Source of the DNA: Muscardinus avellanarius
Taxonomy: Eukaryota; Chordata; Mammalia; Rodentia; Gliridae
Assembly: GCA_963383645.1 (NCBI GenBank)
Contig: OY726566.1
Location: 97,783,643 to 97,847,642, forward strand
Reading direction: 5' to 3'
DNA: 64,000 nt
The position numbers and the translations under genes are program-made. The notes under the pieces are model-generated. The model did no database searches and was not told the DNA's origin. It was given only the letters and a program-made list of their open reading frames with translations. Below, piece after piece: positions 1 to 10,965 of the stretch. How positions within the stretch are numbered: the stretch's first letter is position 1; every line of letters starts with the position of its first letter.

Positions 1-758
1 CTTGGGACCACACCTGGCTAGCCCAGCTGGAATTTCCAGAGACACAAGAAAATCCATCGGGCCACAAAATCTGCTCAGGACCTCAGGGGGAAGTGCCAAT
101 TACACTTTAGTCACTCTCCACCCCTGCTGTAGGGAAGCACAGGCTGGAGGCGAGGGTGGTGAGTGCAGATGTGCTGACCACAGGTTAGAATTTCGCAGAA
201 TCTGTGAACTGTACAGAATCAAATAACAGTGAAACCAGACACCCGGACACATAAACCTAAAGCAGCTAAAGGAGAAAAAGGTGTCCAAACACCCAGAGTG
301 ACTTAAGAAGATAAAAATAGAGTACAAAGAAAACTAAGAGACATTGGACGGTATCCTGAAAGCTACCAAGCAATCAGATACACACATATTATATGGACCT
401 GACCCCATATGCGTAAATAAGTAGGACTGTTTGTTTTACTTTTAATGTGGATGTTATGTTTTCTTTTGCTTTTAAAGTGCTTTTGTTTTAGTATGGTTAT
501 TGCTGTTTTCTTTTTTTTTCTTTTTTTTTCTTCTTTTAATCCAAACTTCTCTTACTTTAACTTGTTGTTTTATATATATATACATTGGATAGTTTGCCTT
601 ATTTTTTTATTTCACACGGCTGCTAGTTCCTTTTATTTTATTCCTCTTCCTTTTTCCTCTTTCTTCCCTTTTCCTTCCTTTTCTTTCATTCTCCTCCTTT
701 GATTGGTTTACCTTCCTTTTTCTTGGATTACATAATAGTCTTGGTATCTTGAGGGGAT

Positions 759-793
<35 letters not shown>

Positions 794-1161
794 CTGTCTG
801 CTCCTACCAGCATCCCTATTTACAAACCTTCCCACACTAACCTACATACATTTCTCCCCCAAAACTTTTCCCCATAATATACCTCATGGTTTAAAACTCA
901 AAGTATTTTTTATATCCATAACTACTCTACTAACAACAAGAGTCCTAGTAGTTAACTCTCTCTCATTCATAGCAAGTTATTACTTTATCATACTTAAAGT
1001 CCTTCTCAACCTAACATATCCTCCACCTAATCTGACTCCTTTACCCATCACCCCAGCTCCTCCCACATCACCCACTTTCAACACTGGAAAGGCTCTGCTG
1101 ACTGGCCGATACTCCTAAACTCCTAATATTAAGATTTGACTAAACACATTACTCACGAACG
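1..1161 (+). promoter_or_regulatory. L1 5'UTR (partial, internal promoter region)
   Basis: Sequence upstream of ORF1 that runs into it without a visible junction. It changes from mixed composition (1-430) to pyrimidine-rich (430-790), with a pure T run near 762-788, then a C/T/A-rich stretch up to the ORF1 start at 1162. In the L1 family this region carries the internal RNA polymerase II promoter. I see no tandem monomers here, unlike the 5'UTR of the element at 52931. Small ORFs on both strands (2-226, 445-702, 607-813) are low-complexity and not called. Confidence 0.7.
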
Positions 1162-2139
1162 ATGGGTAGAAATCAGAAAAACAGGACAGAGAACACTATA
1201 AATATGAGAACCAGGAGTTATGAAGAGACAGCAGAAATCACGAATACTGACCTACTAGAAATGCAAGAAGGGGAGTTCAGAATCTTGTTGTTCAATATGA
1301 TGAAAGGTTTTAAAACAAGTATAGAGGAGGTTAAAGGTGAAATAGAAACACTAAAAAAGAATCAGAAAGAGGTCTGGAATGAAATGAAAGAGGCAATAAG
1401 TGAAATGAAGACAGCAATAGAAAGAAACTCTGGAAGATTAGATGAAATGGAAAACAGAATATCAATATTAGAAGACAGTACATCCCAAACCGAAAACACA
1501 GTCAGCGATATACAGAAATCTTTACAGCAACAAAACCTAAACATCCAGCAATTATGGGATAATATGAAGCGCCCTAATTTACGGATAATAGGCATTGAGG
1601 AAGGGATAGAGGTACAGACCAAGGGCATATGTAATATCTTCAAGGAAATAATCTCAGAGAATTTTCCAAATATGGAAAGAGACTTGAATCTTCAAGTACA
1701 GGAGGCATACAGAACTCCACTGAGACAGGACCAAAGAAAAACCACTCCACGCCACATAATAACCAAATTGACCAGCATAGAAGCCAAGGAAGGAATCTTA
1801 AAAGCAGTGAGAACAAAAGGACAGGTGACATATAGAGGCAAAACAATAAGAATCACCCCAGACTATACAACCCAGGTCAGGAATGCTAGGAGAGACTGGT
1901 ATGACGTGATTCAGACCCTGGAAGAACATAACTTCCAGCCCAAATTAATCTACCCAGCAAAACTACTATTCAAGATCAATGGGGAAGTCAAAGTCTTTCA
2001 GGATAAACAGAATCTCAAAAAATTCATGAATTCAAAGCCAACACTAGAGAAAATTCTTAAAGAAATAAATCATAAGGAAGAAAAAAGAAGCAGACTCCAG
2101 AATCAGAGAAGCGAGGAAGTTAATAAGTGGGCCATTTAA
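1162..2139 (+). CDS. L1 ORF1: L1 ORF1 protein, 325 aa
   Basis: Trimeric RNA-binding nucleic-acid chaperone that packages L1 RNA into ribonucleoprotein. After a short polar N-terminus, residues about 45-140 are heptad-like and rich in E/K/I/L (coiled coil). An RRM-like region follows (starting about 'RPNLRIIGIEEG'), then a basic C-terminal domain with 'YPAKLLFKING'. Length is slightly under the 338 aa of the human protein. ATG at 1162 is the first Met and begins MGRNQKN, typical of L1 ORF1 starts. No stop or frameshift is seen. It diverges clearly from the ORF1 at 53668, so two L1 lineages are present. Confidence 0.95.
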   Translation: MGRNQKNRTENTINMRTRSYEETAEITNTDLLEMQEGEFRILLFNMMKGFKTSIEEVKGEIETLKKNQKEVWNEMKEAISEMKTAIERNSGRLDEMENRISILEDSTSQTENTVSDIQKSLQQQNLNIQQLWDNMKRPNLRIIGIEEGIEVQTKGICNIFKEIISENFPNMERDLNLQVQEAYRTPLRQDQRKTTPRHIITKLTSIEAKEGILKAVRTKGQVTYRGKTIRITPDYTTQVRNARRDWYDVIQTLEEHNFQPKLIYPAKLLFKINGEVKVFQDKQNLKKFMNSKPTLEKILKEINHKEEKRSRLQNQRSEEVNKWAI

Positions 2140-2184
2140 GTAAAGAAGAAAGATCACAACACCCAAGAGTAGACAGAACACAAA

Positions 2185-5100
2185 ATGGCAGAAAACAAAA
2201 AGCATATTTCAATAATATCACTTAATGTCAAAGGACTTAACTCACCAATCAAAAGACATAGACTGGCAATGTGGATTAGGAAACATAATCCAAACATATG
2301 CTGTCTGCAAGAAACTCACCTCACAGCCAAAGACATTCACAGGTTGAAGGTGAAAGGATGGAAAAAGATATACCATGCCACCAGTGACCGAAAAAGAGCA
2401 GGGGTAGCAACCCTGATATCCAACAAAACAGACTTTAAAATAAAACACATCAAAAGAGACAAATCAGGGCACTTCCTTTTATTAAAAGGAACAATACACC
2501 AAGAAGATATAATGATAGTAAATATTTATGCCCCAAATGTGGGTGCAACCACATTCGTAAAACAAACCCTTCTGGACATAAGATCCCAAGTAGACCCAAA
2601 TACAATAATTCTGGGAGACTTTAATACGCCTCTCACACCACTGGATCGATCTTCGAGGCAAAAGATGAGTAAAGATGCTTTAGAACTAAAGGAAACCATA
2701 AACCAAATGGACCTAATAGACGTTTTCAGAGTATTTCAACCAGGAACTACAGAATACACTTTCTTCTCAGCAGCCCATGGAACCTTCTCCAAAATAGATC
2801 ACATCCTGGGACACAAAGAAAATACCAGCAAATTCAAAAAATGTAATATAATCCCATGCATCTTTTCAGACCACAATGGAATAAAAGTAGAAATCAACAA
2901 CAGGAAACTCGAAAGAAAGTATTCAAATTCATGGAGAATGAATGATACACTACTAAATGACGAATGGGTAAGAGCAGAAATTAGGGAAGAAATAAAGAAA
3001 TTTATGGAAACAAACGAAAACAGAGACACAACCCACCAAAACCTATGGGACACCATGAAGGCAGTACTAAGAGGAAAGTTTATCGCATTGAGTGCCCACA
3101 TAAAAAGGATGGAGAACCACCAAGTAAAGAACCTAATGAAACAACTCAAGGATCTAGAAATTCTGCAACAATCCATTCCCAAAGCCAGCAGAAGACGAGA
3201 AATCATCAAAATTAGAGCAGAAATAAATGAAATAGAGAACAAAAAAACAATTCAAAGAATCAATAAAACAAAAAGTTGGTTCTTTGAAAAGATTAATAGA
3301 ATTGATAAACCCCTGGCCAACCTAACCAAAAGAAAAAGAGAATCAACTCAAATTACCAAAATTAGAAATGAAAAAGGAGATATCACCACTGATAGTGAAG
3401 AAATTCAAAACATTATCAGAAACTACTTTAAAAATTTATACTCCAATAGATTTGAAAACCTGGATGAAATTGACAGATTTCTAAACACAGTTAACCTTCC
3501 TACACTCAACCAAGAGGACATAGCAAGCCTAAACCAACCAATAACAACCAAAGAAATAGAAACGGCAATAAAAATTCTTCCACCAAAGAAAAGCCCAGGC
3601 CCAGATGGGTTCCCAGCTGAATTCTACAAAACCTTCAGTGAACAACTAATACCAATACTTCATAACACGTTCCGGGAAATTGAAAGAGATGGAACTCTTC
3701 CAAATTCCTTCTATGAGGCCAGTATCACATTAATCCCCAAACCAAATAAAGATACCTCAAGAAAGGAAAACTACAGACCAATATCCTTAATGAACATAGA
3801 TGCAAAAATTCTAAACAAAATACTAGCTATACGCATTCAAAACTATATCAAGAGAATAATTCATCACGACCAAGTCGGTTTCATCCCAGAAAAACAAGGC
3901 TGGTTCAACATACGCAAATCAATACATGTTATTCACCACATAAATAGAACCAAGAACAAAAACCACATCATCATAGCAATAGATGCTGAAAAAGCATTCG
4001 ACAAAATCCAACACCCATTTATGTTAAAAACACTGCAAAAAATTGGGATAGAAGGAAAGTACTTCAACATCATCAAGGCAATATACTGCAAACCCAAAGC
4101 CAACATTATATTGAATGGGGAAAAACTGCAAGAATTTCCGCTACAGTCAGGAACAAGACAAGGATGCCCACTTTCACCTCTCCTTTTCAATATAGTCCTT
4201 GAGACTCTTGCTGCAGCAATCAGACAAGAGAAGGAAATCAAAGGAATCCACATAGGAAGAGAGGAAGTGAAATTATCCTTATTCGCAGATGACATGATCC
4301 TTTACCTGGAAGACCCAAAGAACTCAACCAAAAGACTTCTGGAGCTGATCGACAAATTCGGCAAAGTCGCAGGTTACAAAATCAACCTAAAGAAATCAGT
4401 GGCCTTTCTTTATGCCAACAACGAATCCACAATGAAGGAAACAAAAACAACAATTCCATTCACTATAACCTCAAAACCAATAAAATACCTAGGAATAAAC
4501 CTAACCCAAGATGTAAAAGACCTCTACAACAAAAACTATAAAACATTAAAAAAAGAAATAGAAGAAGACCTTGGAAGATGGAAAGATCTCCCGTGCTCAT
4601 GGATAGGCAGAATAAATATCATCAAAATGGCCATTCTGCCAAAACTGATCTATAGGTTCAATGCAATTCCCATTAAAATACCAGTGACATTCTTCAGAGA
4701 CCTAGAAAAATCAATCATGAACTTCATATGGAGAAAGAAAAGACCTAGAATAGCCAAAGCAATTCTCAATAACAAGAAACACGCAGGAGGCATTACAATC
4801 CCAGACTTCAAACTATACTATAGAGCAATAGTAGTAAAAACAGCATGGTACTGGCACAAAAACAGATATACTGACCAGTGGATTAGAATAGAAGATACAG
4901 AAACAAACCCACACATCTTTAGTCAATTAATCTTTGACAAAGGGGCCAAACACATACGCTGGAGAAAAGACAGCCTTTTCAACAAGTGGTGCTGGGAGAA
5001 CTGGCTAGCCATTTGTAAAAAGATGAAGCTAAACCCCTATATCTCACCTAACACAGGAATCAACTCAAGATGGATCAAAGACTTAGAAATTAGACCTGAG

Positions 5101-6012
5101 ACGGTGAAGTTAGTAGAGGAGAACATAGGTTCAACACTACAACATATTGGCACAGGCAGTAACTTTCTCAACAAAACCTCCAAAGCTCAGGAAATTAAAG
5201 CAAGAATAAACAAGTGGGATAACATTAAACTAAAAAGTTTCTTCTCATCAAAGGAAACTATCAATAACCTAAAGAGGAAGCCTACAGAATGGGAAAGGAT
5301 CTTTACCAGCCACCATTCTGATAGGGGGCTAATATCCAGAGTATACAAAGAGCTCAAAAGGCTCTACACCAACAAAACAAACAACCCAATCAAGAAATGG
5401 GCAAATGAACTAAATAGACACTTCACAAAAGAAGAGATACAAAGGGCTAATAGATACATGAAAAGATGTTCTTCATCACTGGCCATCAGGGAGATGCAAA
5501 TCAAAACTACACTGAGATTCCATCTAACCCCAGTGAGAGTAGCAAGCATAAAGAAATCAAACAACAACAAATGCTGGCGAGGATGTGGGGAAAGAGGAAC
5601 TCTTTTACACTGTTGGTGGGAGTGCAAACTAGTTCAGCCACTATGGAGATCTGTGTGGAGATTCCTAAGAAAGGTGGGAATAGATCCACCATATGATCCA
5701 GCTATACCACTCCTGGGTATCTTTCCAAAAGGGTTGAATTCAGAGAAATACAGCAACATATGCATACCTATGTTCATAGCAGCACAATTTGTAATAGCCA
5801 AAATATGGATCCAACCCAGATCACCATCAACAGATGAATGGATAGCAAAACTGTGGGAAATACACACAATGGAATTCTATTCAGCCATAAAGAAGAACAA
5901 AATTTTATCATTTGCAAGAAGATGGAAAGCCCTGGAAAGCATCATGTTAAGTGAGATCAGCCAAGCACAGAAGGAGAAGATACACATGTTTCCTCTAATA
6001 TGCCCAAACTAG
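2185..6012 (+). CDS. L1 ORF2: L1 ORF2 protein, endonuclease and reverse transcriptase, 1275 aa
   Basis: Nicks target DNA and reverse transcribes L1, SINE or mRNA templates. The N-terminal APE-type endonuclease keeps its catalytic and binding set at the usual L1 positions: N14, E43 (QETH), D145 and N147 (LGDFNTP), D205 and D229-H230 (SDH). The RT domain has FADD with catalytic aspartates at residues 702-703. The C-terminus has the cysteine-rich segment CWRGCGERG...HCWWEC. The length of 1275 aa equals the human ORF2p and the catalytic numbering coincides. No internal stops. ORF2 is normally translated by an unconventional re-initiation mechanism; the spacer after ORF1 is 45 bp. Confidence 0.96.
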   Translation: MAENKKHISIISLNVKGLNSPIKRHRLAMWIRKHNPNICCLQETHLTAKDIHRLKVKGWKKIYHATSDRKRAGVATLISNKTDFKIKHIKRDKSGHFLLLKGTIHQEDIMIVNIYAPNVGATTFVKQTLLDIRSQVDPNTIILGDFNTPLTPLDRSSRQKMSKDALELKETINQMDLIDVFRVFQPGTTEYTFFSAAHGTFSKIDHILGHKENTSKFKKCNIIPCIFSDHNGIKVEINNRKLERKYSNSWRMNDTLLNDEWVRAEIREEIKKFMETNENRDTTHQNLWDTMKAVLRGKFIALSAHIKRMENHQVKNLMKQLKDLEILQQSIPKASRRREIIKIRAEINEIENKKTIQRINKTKSWFFEKINRIDKPLANLTKRKRESTQITKIRNEKGDITTDSEEIQNIIRNYFKNLYSNRFENLDEIDRFLNTVNLPTLNQEDIASLNQPITTKEIETAIKILPPKKSPGPDGFPAEFYKTFSEQLIPILHNTFREIERDGTLPNSFYEASITLIPKPNKDTSRKENYRPISLMNIDAKILNKILAIRIQNYIKRIIHHDQVGFIPEKQGWFNIRKSIHVIHHINRTKNKNHIIIAIDAEKAFDKIQHPFMLKTLQKIGIEGKYFNIIKAIYCKPKANIILNGEKLQEFPLQSGTRQGCPLSPLLFNIVLETLAAAIRQEKEIKGIHIGREEVKLSLFADDMILYLEDPKNSTKRLLELIDKFGKVAGYKINLKKSVAFLYANNESTMKETKTTIPFTITSKPIKYLGINLTQDVKDLYNKNYKTLKKEIEEDLGRWKDLPCSWIGRINIIKMAILPKLIYRFNAIPIKIPVTFFRDLEKSIMNFIWRKKRPRIAKAILNNKKHAGGITIPDFKLYYRAIVVKTAWYWHKNRYTDQWIRIEDTETNPHIFSQLIFDKGAKHIRWRKDSLFNKWCWENWLAICKKMKLNPYISPNTGINSRWIKDLEIRPETVKLVEENIGSTLQHIGTGSNFLNKTSKAQEIKARINKWDNIKLKSFFSSKETINNLKRKPTEWERIFTSHHSDRGLISRVYKELKRLYTNKTNNPIKKWANELNRHFTKEEIQRANRYMKRCSSSLAIREMQIKTTLRFHLTPVRVASIKKSNNNKCWRGCGERGTLLHCWWECKLVQPLWRSVWRFLRKVGIDPPYDPAIPLLGIFPKGLNSEKYSNICIPMFIAAQFVIAKIWIQPRSPSTDEWIAKLWEIHTMEFYSAIKKNKILSFARRWKALESIMLSEISQAQKEKIHMFPLICPN

Positions 6013-6290
6013 AAAACACAAAGGATACCAGTAGGACCCCAGATATTAGAGGGGAAATACTAGCTAAGTTTTAATGGAAAGATAGGAGAGGAGAAAGGCC
6101 GATCTTGATTAAGGAGCATCTTCACCTGAACATGTGTAAAATTATGAATAAGACATGGTTAACCTGGCCAACCATTGGTGGGGGGGGAGAAAACGGGGGC
6201 GGGGGGAGAGGGCACCAAATATAGTGTAAATGTATACTATTTATGTTCAATAAAAAAAATTGTTAAAAAAAAAAAAAAAAAAAAAAAAAC
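6013..6290 (+). other. L1 3'UTR, G-rich tract and poly(A) tail
   Basis: Short 3'UTR after the ORF2 stop. A strongly G-rich, quadruplex-prone stretch lies near 6178-6212 (runs of 8 G, 5 G and 6 G), an AATAAA near 6248, and a poly(A) run about 6264-6289. This tail is not homologous to the 'gcaccaataaaa' tail shared by the elements ending at 15545, 38441 and 55707. Confidence 0.85.
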
Positions 6291-6404
6291 AGGCTCTCAC
6301 TAAGTTGCAGAGGGCCTCACTAGCTGAGGCTAGCTGCGAACACGGATACTCCTGTCTCAGCCTCCCAAATACTAGGATTACAAGCGTGCGACACCATGCC
6401 CAAC
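6291..6404 (-). repeat. B1-dID SINE, B1 part only
   Basis: Minus-strand B1 arm (ctctcactaagttgcagagg... to ...caccatgcccaac) starting directly after the L1 poly(A). The ID head expected to its left is absent, consistent with the L1 having inserted into this SINE at the 'tttgaaacaggg' point. Confidence 0.8.
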
Positions 6405-6445
6405 TTAGTAACTTTCAATTTTACAGTTTGAAATAAAGATTGCAG

Positions 6446-6590
6446 AGCCAGGCATGGCGATGCACACCTGTAATTCAAGTACTTAAGGCTGAGAGAGGGG
6501 GATCACAGGTTAAAGGCCAGCCTCGACAACTTAGCGAGGCTCTCTGTAACTTACTGAGACCCTATTTCAAAAAAAAAAAAAAAAAAAAAA
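6446..6590 (+). repeat. SINE B1 arm with poly(A)
   Basis: B1-like arm from 'agccaggcatggcgatgc' to 'gagaccctatttc' followed by a 22-bp A run. No ID arm of its own. Confidence 0.8.
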
Positions 6591-6790
6591 AGGCCAGGCG
6601 TGGTGGCGCACGCTTGAGAGGTTGGGACAGGAGGATCGCTCAGGTTGGAAGCCAGCCTCAGCTACTTAGTGAGGCTCTCAGCAACTTAGCGAGACCCTGT
6701 TTCCAAATAAAGTATTAAATAGGTCTGGGAGTGTAGCCTGGAGGTAGAAAAGCCCCTGGGTTCCACCCCAAGTACAAATAAATAAATAAG
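6591..6790 (+). repeat. B1-dID SINE, subtype 2
   Basis: Both arms are present, from 'ggccaggcgtggtggcgc' to '...ccccaagtac' with an (AAAT)n tail. The B1 arm lacks the 'tgtaatcccagcacttgg' segment, an internal deletion. Confidence 0.85.
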
Positions 6791-6818
6791 TAATTAAAAT
6801 AAAATAAAAAAGAAAATA

Positions 6819-6873
6819 GGGCTGGGGTGTGGTGCAGAGGTAGAGTCACCTAGGTTTAATTCCCCAGTACTAA
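6819..6873 (+). repeat. dID monomer
   Basis: A lone deleted-ID unit (gggctggggtgtggtgcaga to ...ccccagtact). It resembles the 3' arm of the dimeric SINE. Confidence 0.7.
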
Positions 6874-6879
6874 AACATG

Positions 6880-7408
6880 CATTTTTCTTACCAGAGTTCT
6901 TGTCTATGAAGTGCAAAGACTGACATTTGCAGACAGCAGAAAGGTGAGCAGGGGGGTTATTTTAAGGAAATGGGGAAGGGAAAAAGAGGCAGAACACCCT
7001 CGCGGGCAGTGAGAACCCTGGAGTCCAGCATCTGCCTACTGGACACAACTTGGAAGTAGCCCAAGCTACGCCCCATCAGTTGCAAACGGCTTTCTCCCAA
7101 AGTCCACACGATCTACGGAAGAGAGATGCAGGGCCCCGCTAGGAACCTCAGTCCGACTTGATGTCCACGTTTTCTGGTCACTGCCCAGGAGCTCCTCAGG
7201 ATGAGTGCCTCAATTACACACCGCTTTCTCTCAAAGCCAACACAACCTTCAGGAGACAGGAAAGCTTCCCAAAAGGAAGGGTTTCCAGGGTGGGTAACCG
7301 TTTAGAGCGGCAGTTTTAGGGGTTTATATACCTCTTTGAGTCTCCTTTCCAGCTAGGTTCTCAGAGGCAGTTTCTTGGGATTTGCATAGTGACTTTCTTT
7401 GAGGTTCC
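6880..7408. other. Non-SINE segment, possible decayed LTR
   Basis: About 530 bp without an ORF or SINE, lying between a dID unit and a SINE fragment. Two imperfect copies of a roughly 30-bp motif containing 'gctttctc(c/t)caaag' occur near 7089 and 7222. A TATATA string lies near 7326. On the minus strand this order would resemble an LTR promoter, but no TG...CA ends or TSD were found. Confidence 0.3.
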
Positions 7409-7540
7409 TTTTCTCAGCTACTTAGTGAGGCCCTCTGTAACTTAGTGAGGCCCTGTTTCAAAATAAAGAATAAAAAACAGGGCCGGGGGGGTATAGCTTG
7501 GAGGTCAAATGCCCCTGGGTTCCATCTCCAGAAACCGCAA
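7409..7540 (+). repeat. SINE 3' portion, subtype 1
   Basis: Starts inside the B1 arm at 'ctcagctacttagtgagg', continues through the subtype 1 linker, and ends in 'ggaggtcaaatgcccctgg...'. Confidence 0.85.
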
Positions 7541-7592
7541 AAAAAAAAAGAAAGAAAAAAAGAAAGAAAGGAAGGAAGGAAGGAAGGAAGGA

Positions 7593-7660
<68 letters not shown>

Positions 7661-7663
7661 AAC
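7541..7663. repeat. (GAAA)n/(GGAA)n microsatellite
   Basis: Tail-derived tetranucleotide expansion: GAAA, then about six GGAA, then a long GAAA run. It separates a plus-strand and a minus-strand SINE. Confidence 0.95.
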
Positions 7664-7780
7664 AGGGTCTCACTAAGTTGCAGAGGGCCTCACTAAATAG
7701 CTCAGGCTGTCCACGAACCGCAATCCTCCAGGCTCAGCCTCCCAAATGCTGGGATTACAAGCGTGTGCCACCATGCCCAG
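7664..7780 (-). repeat. SINE B1 arm
   Basis: Minus-strand B1 arm beginning 'cagggtctcactaagttg' and ending 'accatgcccagc'. It forms an inverted pair with the SINE at 7409. Confidence 0.85.
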
Positions 7781-7815
7781 CATGTATCTGCCTACTTCTT
7801 TTCAACCTCCTCAGT

Positions 7816-7886
7816 ACTAGAAGAAGGAGGAGGAGAAAGAAGAGGAGGAGAAAAAGGAGGAGGAGGCGGAGAAGGGGGAGGAGGTG
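7816..7886. repeat. (GGA)n-rich purine tract
   Basis: About 70 bp of nearly pure purine, mainly GGA and GAA units. Confidence 0.9.
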
Positions 7887-8036
7887 AGAAGCAAGTTACA
7901 GAATACATGTAAATATAGCATGTACTCAGAAGTTATTAGAATCTTGTATAACAATATTATAATAACAAAACACTGGGAATAACTATATGTTTACACATAG
8001 GGGACTGGTAAAATAAATATGTATTCAAACAATGGA

Positions 8037-8248
8037 GCCAGGCGTGGTGGCACATGCTTTTAACCCCAGCATTTGGGAGGCTGAGATAGGAGGATCCAGG
8101 TTTACGGCCAGCCTCAGCTATTTAGTGAAGCCTTTGCAACTTAGTGAGAACCTGTTTCCAAATAAAGAATAAAAAATTAGGGCTGGGATGTAGCTTGAAG
8201 GTAGAATGCTCCTGGGTTCCACCCCCAGTACCCAAAAAATAAAAAATA
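8037..8248 (+). repeat. B1-dID SINE
   Basis: Complete dimer, 'gccaggcgtggtggcacatg' to '...cacccccagtaccc' plus an A-rich tail. The ID arm has 'gtagcttgaaggtagaatgc'. Confidence 0.88.
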
Positions 8249-8778
8249 AAAATGTATTCAAACAATGGGATGCACTCTGTAAAAGAAAAAAAAGATATAT
8301 AACTATGTTTGCTAAAAGGAACGGTGTCTAAGATATATTATTTTGAAAACACTTTAAACAAAGACACAGAGAGTAGTATAGTATGTGAGCTTTTCAGCAA
8401 AAAATCAAATATTTATATTGGAAAATTCATCAAAATCTCTTGGAGAACACACAAGAAGCTATTAAGAAAACTACCTCTGAAAAACTATAGTGACATTTGA
8501 GGAAGGGAATTCGAGTCTACTTTTCATTAAACGTCCTGTCCTGTATGAGTCTTTTAGTATTATGACTTTTATAATATAAAATAATTTAAATTATTGATAA
8601 TAAAAGACAAGAAAAAAACAAAGACATAAATAGGTGGTTCCAAAAAATAAAAATAGAAAATATTTATTCTTTCAAATGACACCCAAGAAACAAGATAGCA
8701 AAAAAAATTTTTTTCTATATTTTTTATCTCTGTGGAAAAGATTAAAAATATTGACATTGACAATTTTTTTACTTTTTT
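8249..8778. other. AT-rich unique sequence
   Basis: About 530 bp, very A-rich, with short runs of A and T. No ORF, SINE, LTR or RNA gene was recognised. Confidence 0.5.
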
Positions 8779-8782
8779 TATT

Positions 8783-8964
8783 GGTGGTGGTAATGGGGTT
8801 TTTAGAAACCCTTCTACCTCTGGGCTACACTCCCAGACCTATTTTATATTTTTATTTGGAAACAGGGTCTCTTAAGCCAGCGTGGCTGGCTTCAAACCAG
8901 CGCAATCCTCCTGTCTCCGCCTCCCAAGCACAGGGATTACAAGCGTGCGCCACCACACCTGGCT
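8783..8964 (-). repeat. B1-dID SINE, subtype 3
   Basis: Minus-strand copy with '(gg)gtttttagaaacccttct' in the ID arm and 'tctcttaagccagcgtggct' in the shortened B1 arm. It abuts the 5' LTR of ERV-A. Confidence 0.88.
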
Positions 8965-8979
8965 TTTTTACTTTTTTAT

Positions 8980-9365
8980 TGATAGGTCAGGTCCCTCACT
9001 TCCCCCAAAGTACTCCACACAAGGAACAGGAGGCAGAACCCCAGAATCCAGAAGTGGAGATATCACAAGACTCCAGGTGTCAGGAGACTCCACACATCAC
9101 AAGACAGACTCCAGGCATCACGAGACTCCGGATACCGTGAGTGTATCAGCATTCCCACACTACTAGCCCCGCCCTAAACCACCCCTCCCACTTTAAATAT
9201 TGGAGTACTTCCGCTCCTTTGCGCAACACTTCTGACCACATGGCTCACAGTCCCTTCCCCCATGGTCAGCAGACCACCCGAAGGCACCGGTTGATTAAAG
9301 CAGCTTTTGATAACTAGGCTGGTGTTTACCTCCTTTGCAACCCCCCACTCAATTTCAACATTACA
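8980..9365 (+). repeat. ERV-A 5' LTR
   Basis: 386 bp, starts 'tgataggtca' and ends '...aacattaca' (TG...CA). U3 contains tandem copies of a roughly 18-bp unit built on 'agactccaggtgtcac' (about 9055-9135). A TTTAAATA near 9193 could act as a TATA-like box. Confidence 0.8.
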
Positions 9366-9386
9366 TTTCGTGCATGAAACATGGGA
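9366..9386 (+). other. ERV-A primer-binding site, possibly tRNA-Phe type
   Basis: Directly after the LTR CA lies 'tttcgtgcatgaaacatggg'. Together with the better preserved ERV-B version it resembles the TGGTGC..GAAAC..GGGA pattern of a tRNA-Phe primer site after CpG decay. The assignment is inference. Confidence 0.4.
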
Positions 9387-10025
9387 GGATTTCTGTATTT
9401 TTCCTCTCTTTTTTTTTCTTTGTTGCTATACTACTCTTGAGACCTGGACTCTCTAACCTGACCCTCAATTGGACTGAACGCCAGGTGCGTGTTTGGTGCC
9501 GCACCAGGCTCGCAGGGCAGTGCTTCCCGTGGCCATCCGCGCCCCCACTGCTCATGCCCTGCAGCCACGCTGCCTGCCACCACCACGTTCTGGCACCGCC
9601 GCTCAGCCTCCCTGCCACACCAACCCCGCAGCCACTCAGGCCCCAACGCACTGGCCCCCGCTGCCACTCAGGCCCCACCAGGCACCCTGAACTCATGCGC
9701 TCTTTGCTACCATTCTGGCTCAGCACTCTTGAACCCCACAAAGGTCTTTCAAACAGGGTAAGCTACCTCCCCTTCCCTCGGTCAGTGGGTTCCAGCTTCT
9801 TGGCTTCTCTTTGGACTTGGGTCCTCCCTTTCTGCTGGACCACTGGGACCTGAAAATCCAAGTATTTGGTGACCCATTGTCCTCTGGTCCATTGGGACCA
9901 CTCACCTGATAGACCCCATGACAACTAGGCTTTTCAGGTCAAGAACCCAAGTTCCCAAATAATTGATCAGGAAAATGGGGATGCCTACTTTCTGTTCTTT
10001 CTTCATTCTAACATGCCAACCAGAC
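9387..10025 (+). other. ERV-A leader
   Basis: GC-rich between about 9480 and 9700, then 'gggtaagct' and a stretch homologous to ERV-B 22110-22400. ORFs over this stretch on both strands (9335-9853, 9361-9741) are composition artefacts. Confidence 0.6.
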
Positions 10026-10055
10026 ATGGGAAGCCAGAATTCCAAAATAATGGGT

Positions 10056-10295
10056 CATGCCGGGCGTGGTGGTGCACGCTTGTAATTCCAGTGCTCGGAA
10101 GGCTGAGAAAGGAGGATCACACAGGTTTGAAGTCAGCCTCAGCAGCTTAGGGAGGTTCTCAGCAAATTAGTGAGACCCTGTTTCAAAACAAAATACAAAA
10201 TAGGTCTGGGAATATAGCCTAAAGGTTGAAACCCTCTGGGTTCCATCCCCAGCACTACTATTACTACTACTACTACTAATAATAATAATAATAAT
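10056..10295 (+). repeat. B1-dID SINE with (ACT)n/(AAT)n tail
   Basis: Dimer from 'tgccgggcgtggtggtgcac' to '...catccccagcac', followed by a short trinucleotide array (about 10254-10295). It interrupts the ERV-A gag start. Confidence 0.87.
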
Positions 10296-10395
10296 AGTCA
10301 CTGCAATCTAAAAACGGAACACTGGACTTTAATATACTGATTAGGATCAGCAACTTTTGTAAGTGGTCTAGTACATGGTCAGAAATCCTTTATGT

Positions 10396-10578
10396 TGCTG
10401 GGCATGGTGGCGCACGCTTGTAATCCCAGGATTCAGGAGGCTGAGACTGGAGGATCGTGGTTCATGGACAGCCTCAGCTAGTGAGGCCCTCTGCAACTTA
10501 CTGAGAGAGACCCTGTTTCAAAATAAAGAATAAAAAATAGGGCCGGGGGTGTAGCCCCTGGGTTCCATCCCCAAACCC

Positions 10579-10647
<69 letters not shown>

Positions 10648-10652
10648 AGAAA
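10396..10652 (+). repeat. B1-dID SINE subtype 1 with (GAAA)n tail
   Basis: 'gctgggcatggtggcgcac' to '...catccccaaacccg', ID arm shortened, then about 70 bp of GAAA. 'aatcctttatg' occurs on both sides (10384 and 10651), the likely TSD. Confidence 0.87.
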
Positions 10653-10748
10653 TCCTTTATGCTTTATGTCCAGGCTTTCTTTTTCCTGCACCCCCCGCCC
10701 CTCTGACCATTCTCTCCCATCAGCCGCCATTTTCCCATCAGCCACCAT

Positions 10749-10963
10749 TTTTTTTTTTTTTTGGCGGGTCTGGGGATGGAACCCAGAGGCATTTGACCTC
10801 CAAGCTATGAGCCCCGCCCAATTTTTTATTCTTTATTTTGAAACAGGGTCTCACTGAGTTGCGAAGGGCCTCACTAAGTAGCTGAGGCTGTCTGCGAACC
10901 GTGATCCTCCCGTCTTAGCCTCCCGAATGCTGGGCTTACAAGCGTGCGCCACCACGCCTGGCT
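10749..10963 (-). repeat. B1-dID SINE, subtype 1
   Basis: Minus-strand copy starting with a T run and 'ggcgggtctggggatggaac', ending '...caccacgcctggc'. It lies in the 'gccaccatttt' repeat zone of the ERV-A leader/gag. Confidence 0.88.
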
Positions 10964-10965
10964 GT

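Larger units (their letters stand above)
1..6290 (+). mobile_element. Near full-length, apparently intact LINE-1 (L1)
   Basis: Autonomous non-LTR retrotransposon that copies itself by target-primed reverse transcription. The window opens inside its 5'UTR, so the 5' end and left TSD are not visible. It has ORF1 (1162-2139), a 45-bp spacer, ORF2 (2185-6012), a short 3'UTR with a G-rich tract and a poly(A) run ending at 6290. It appears to have landed in a minus-strand SINE whose B1 part continues at 6291. Both ORFs are open at normal length, so it is young and potentially competent. Activity itself cannot be read from sequence. Confidence 0.95.

Noticed and set aside
762..788. T run in the L1 5'UTR as the poly(A) tail of an antisense insertion
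   Set aside because: No element structure or TSD was seen beside it. It is simpler to treat it as part of the pyrimidine-rich 5'UTR.
9361..9741. 126-codon minus-strand ORF with GC-rich codons
   Set aside because: Antisense to the ERV-A leader. A GC-rich stretch is enough to explain it.
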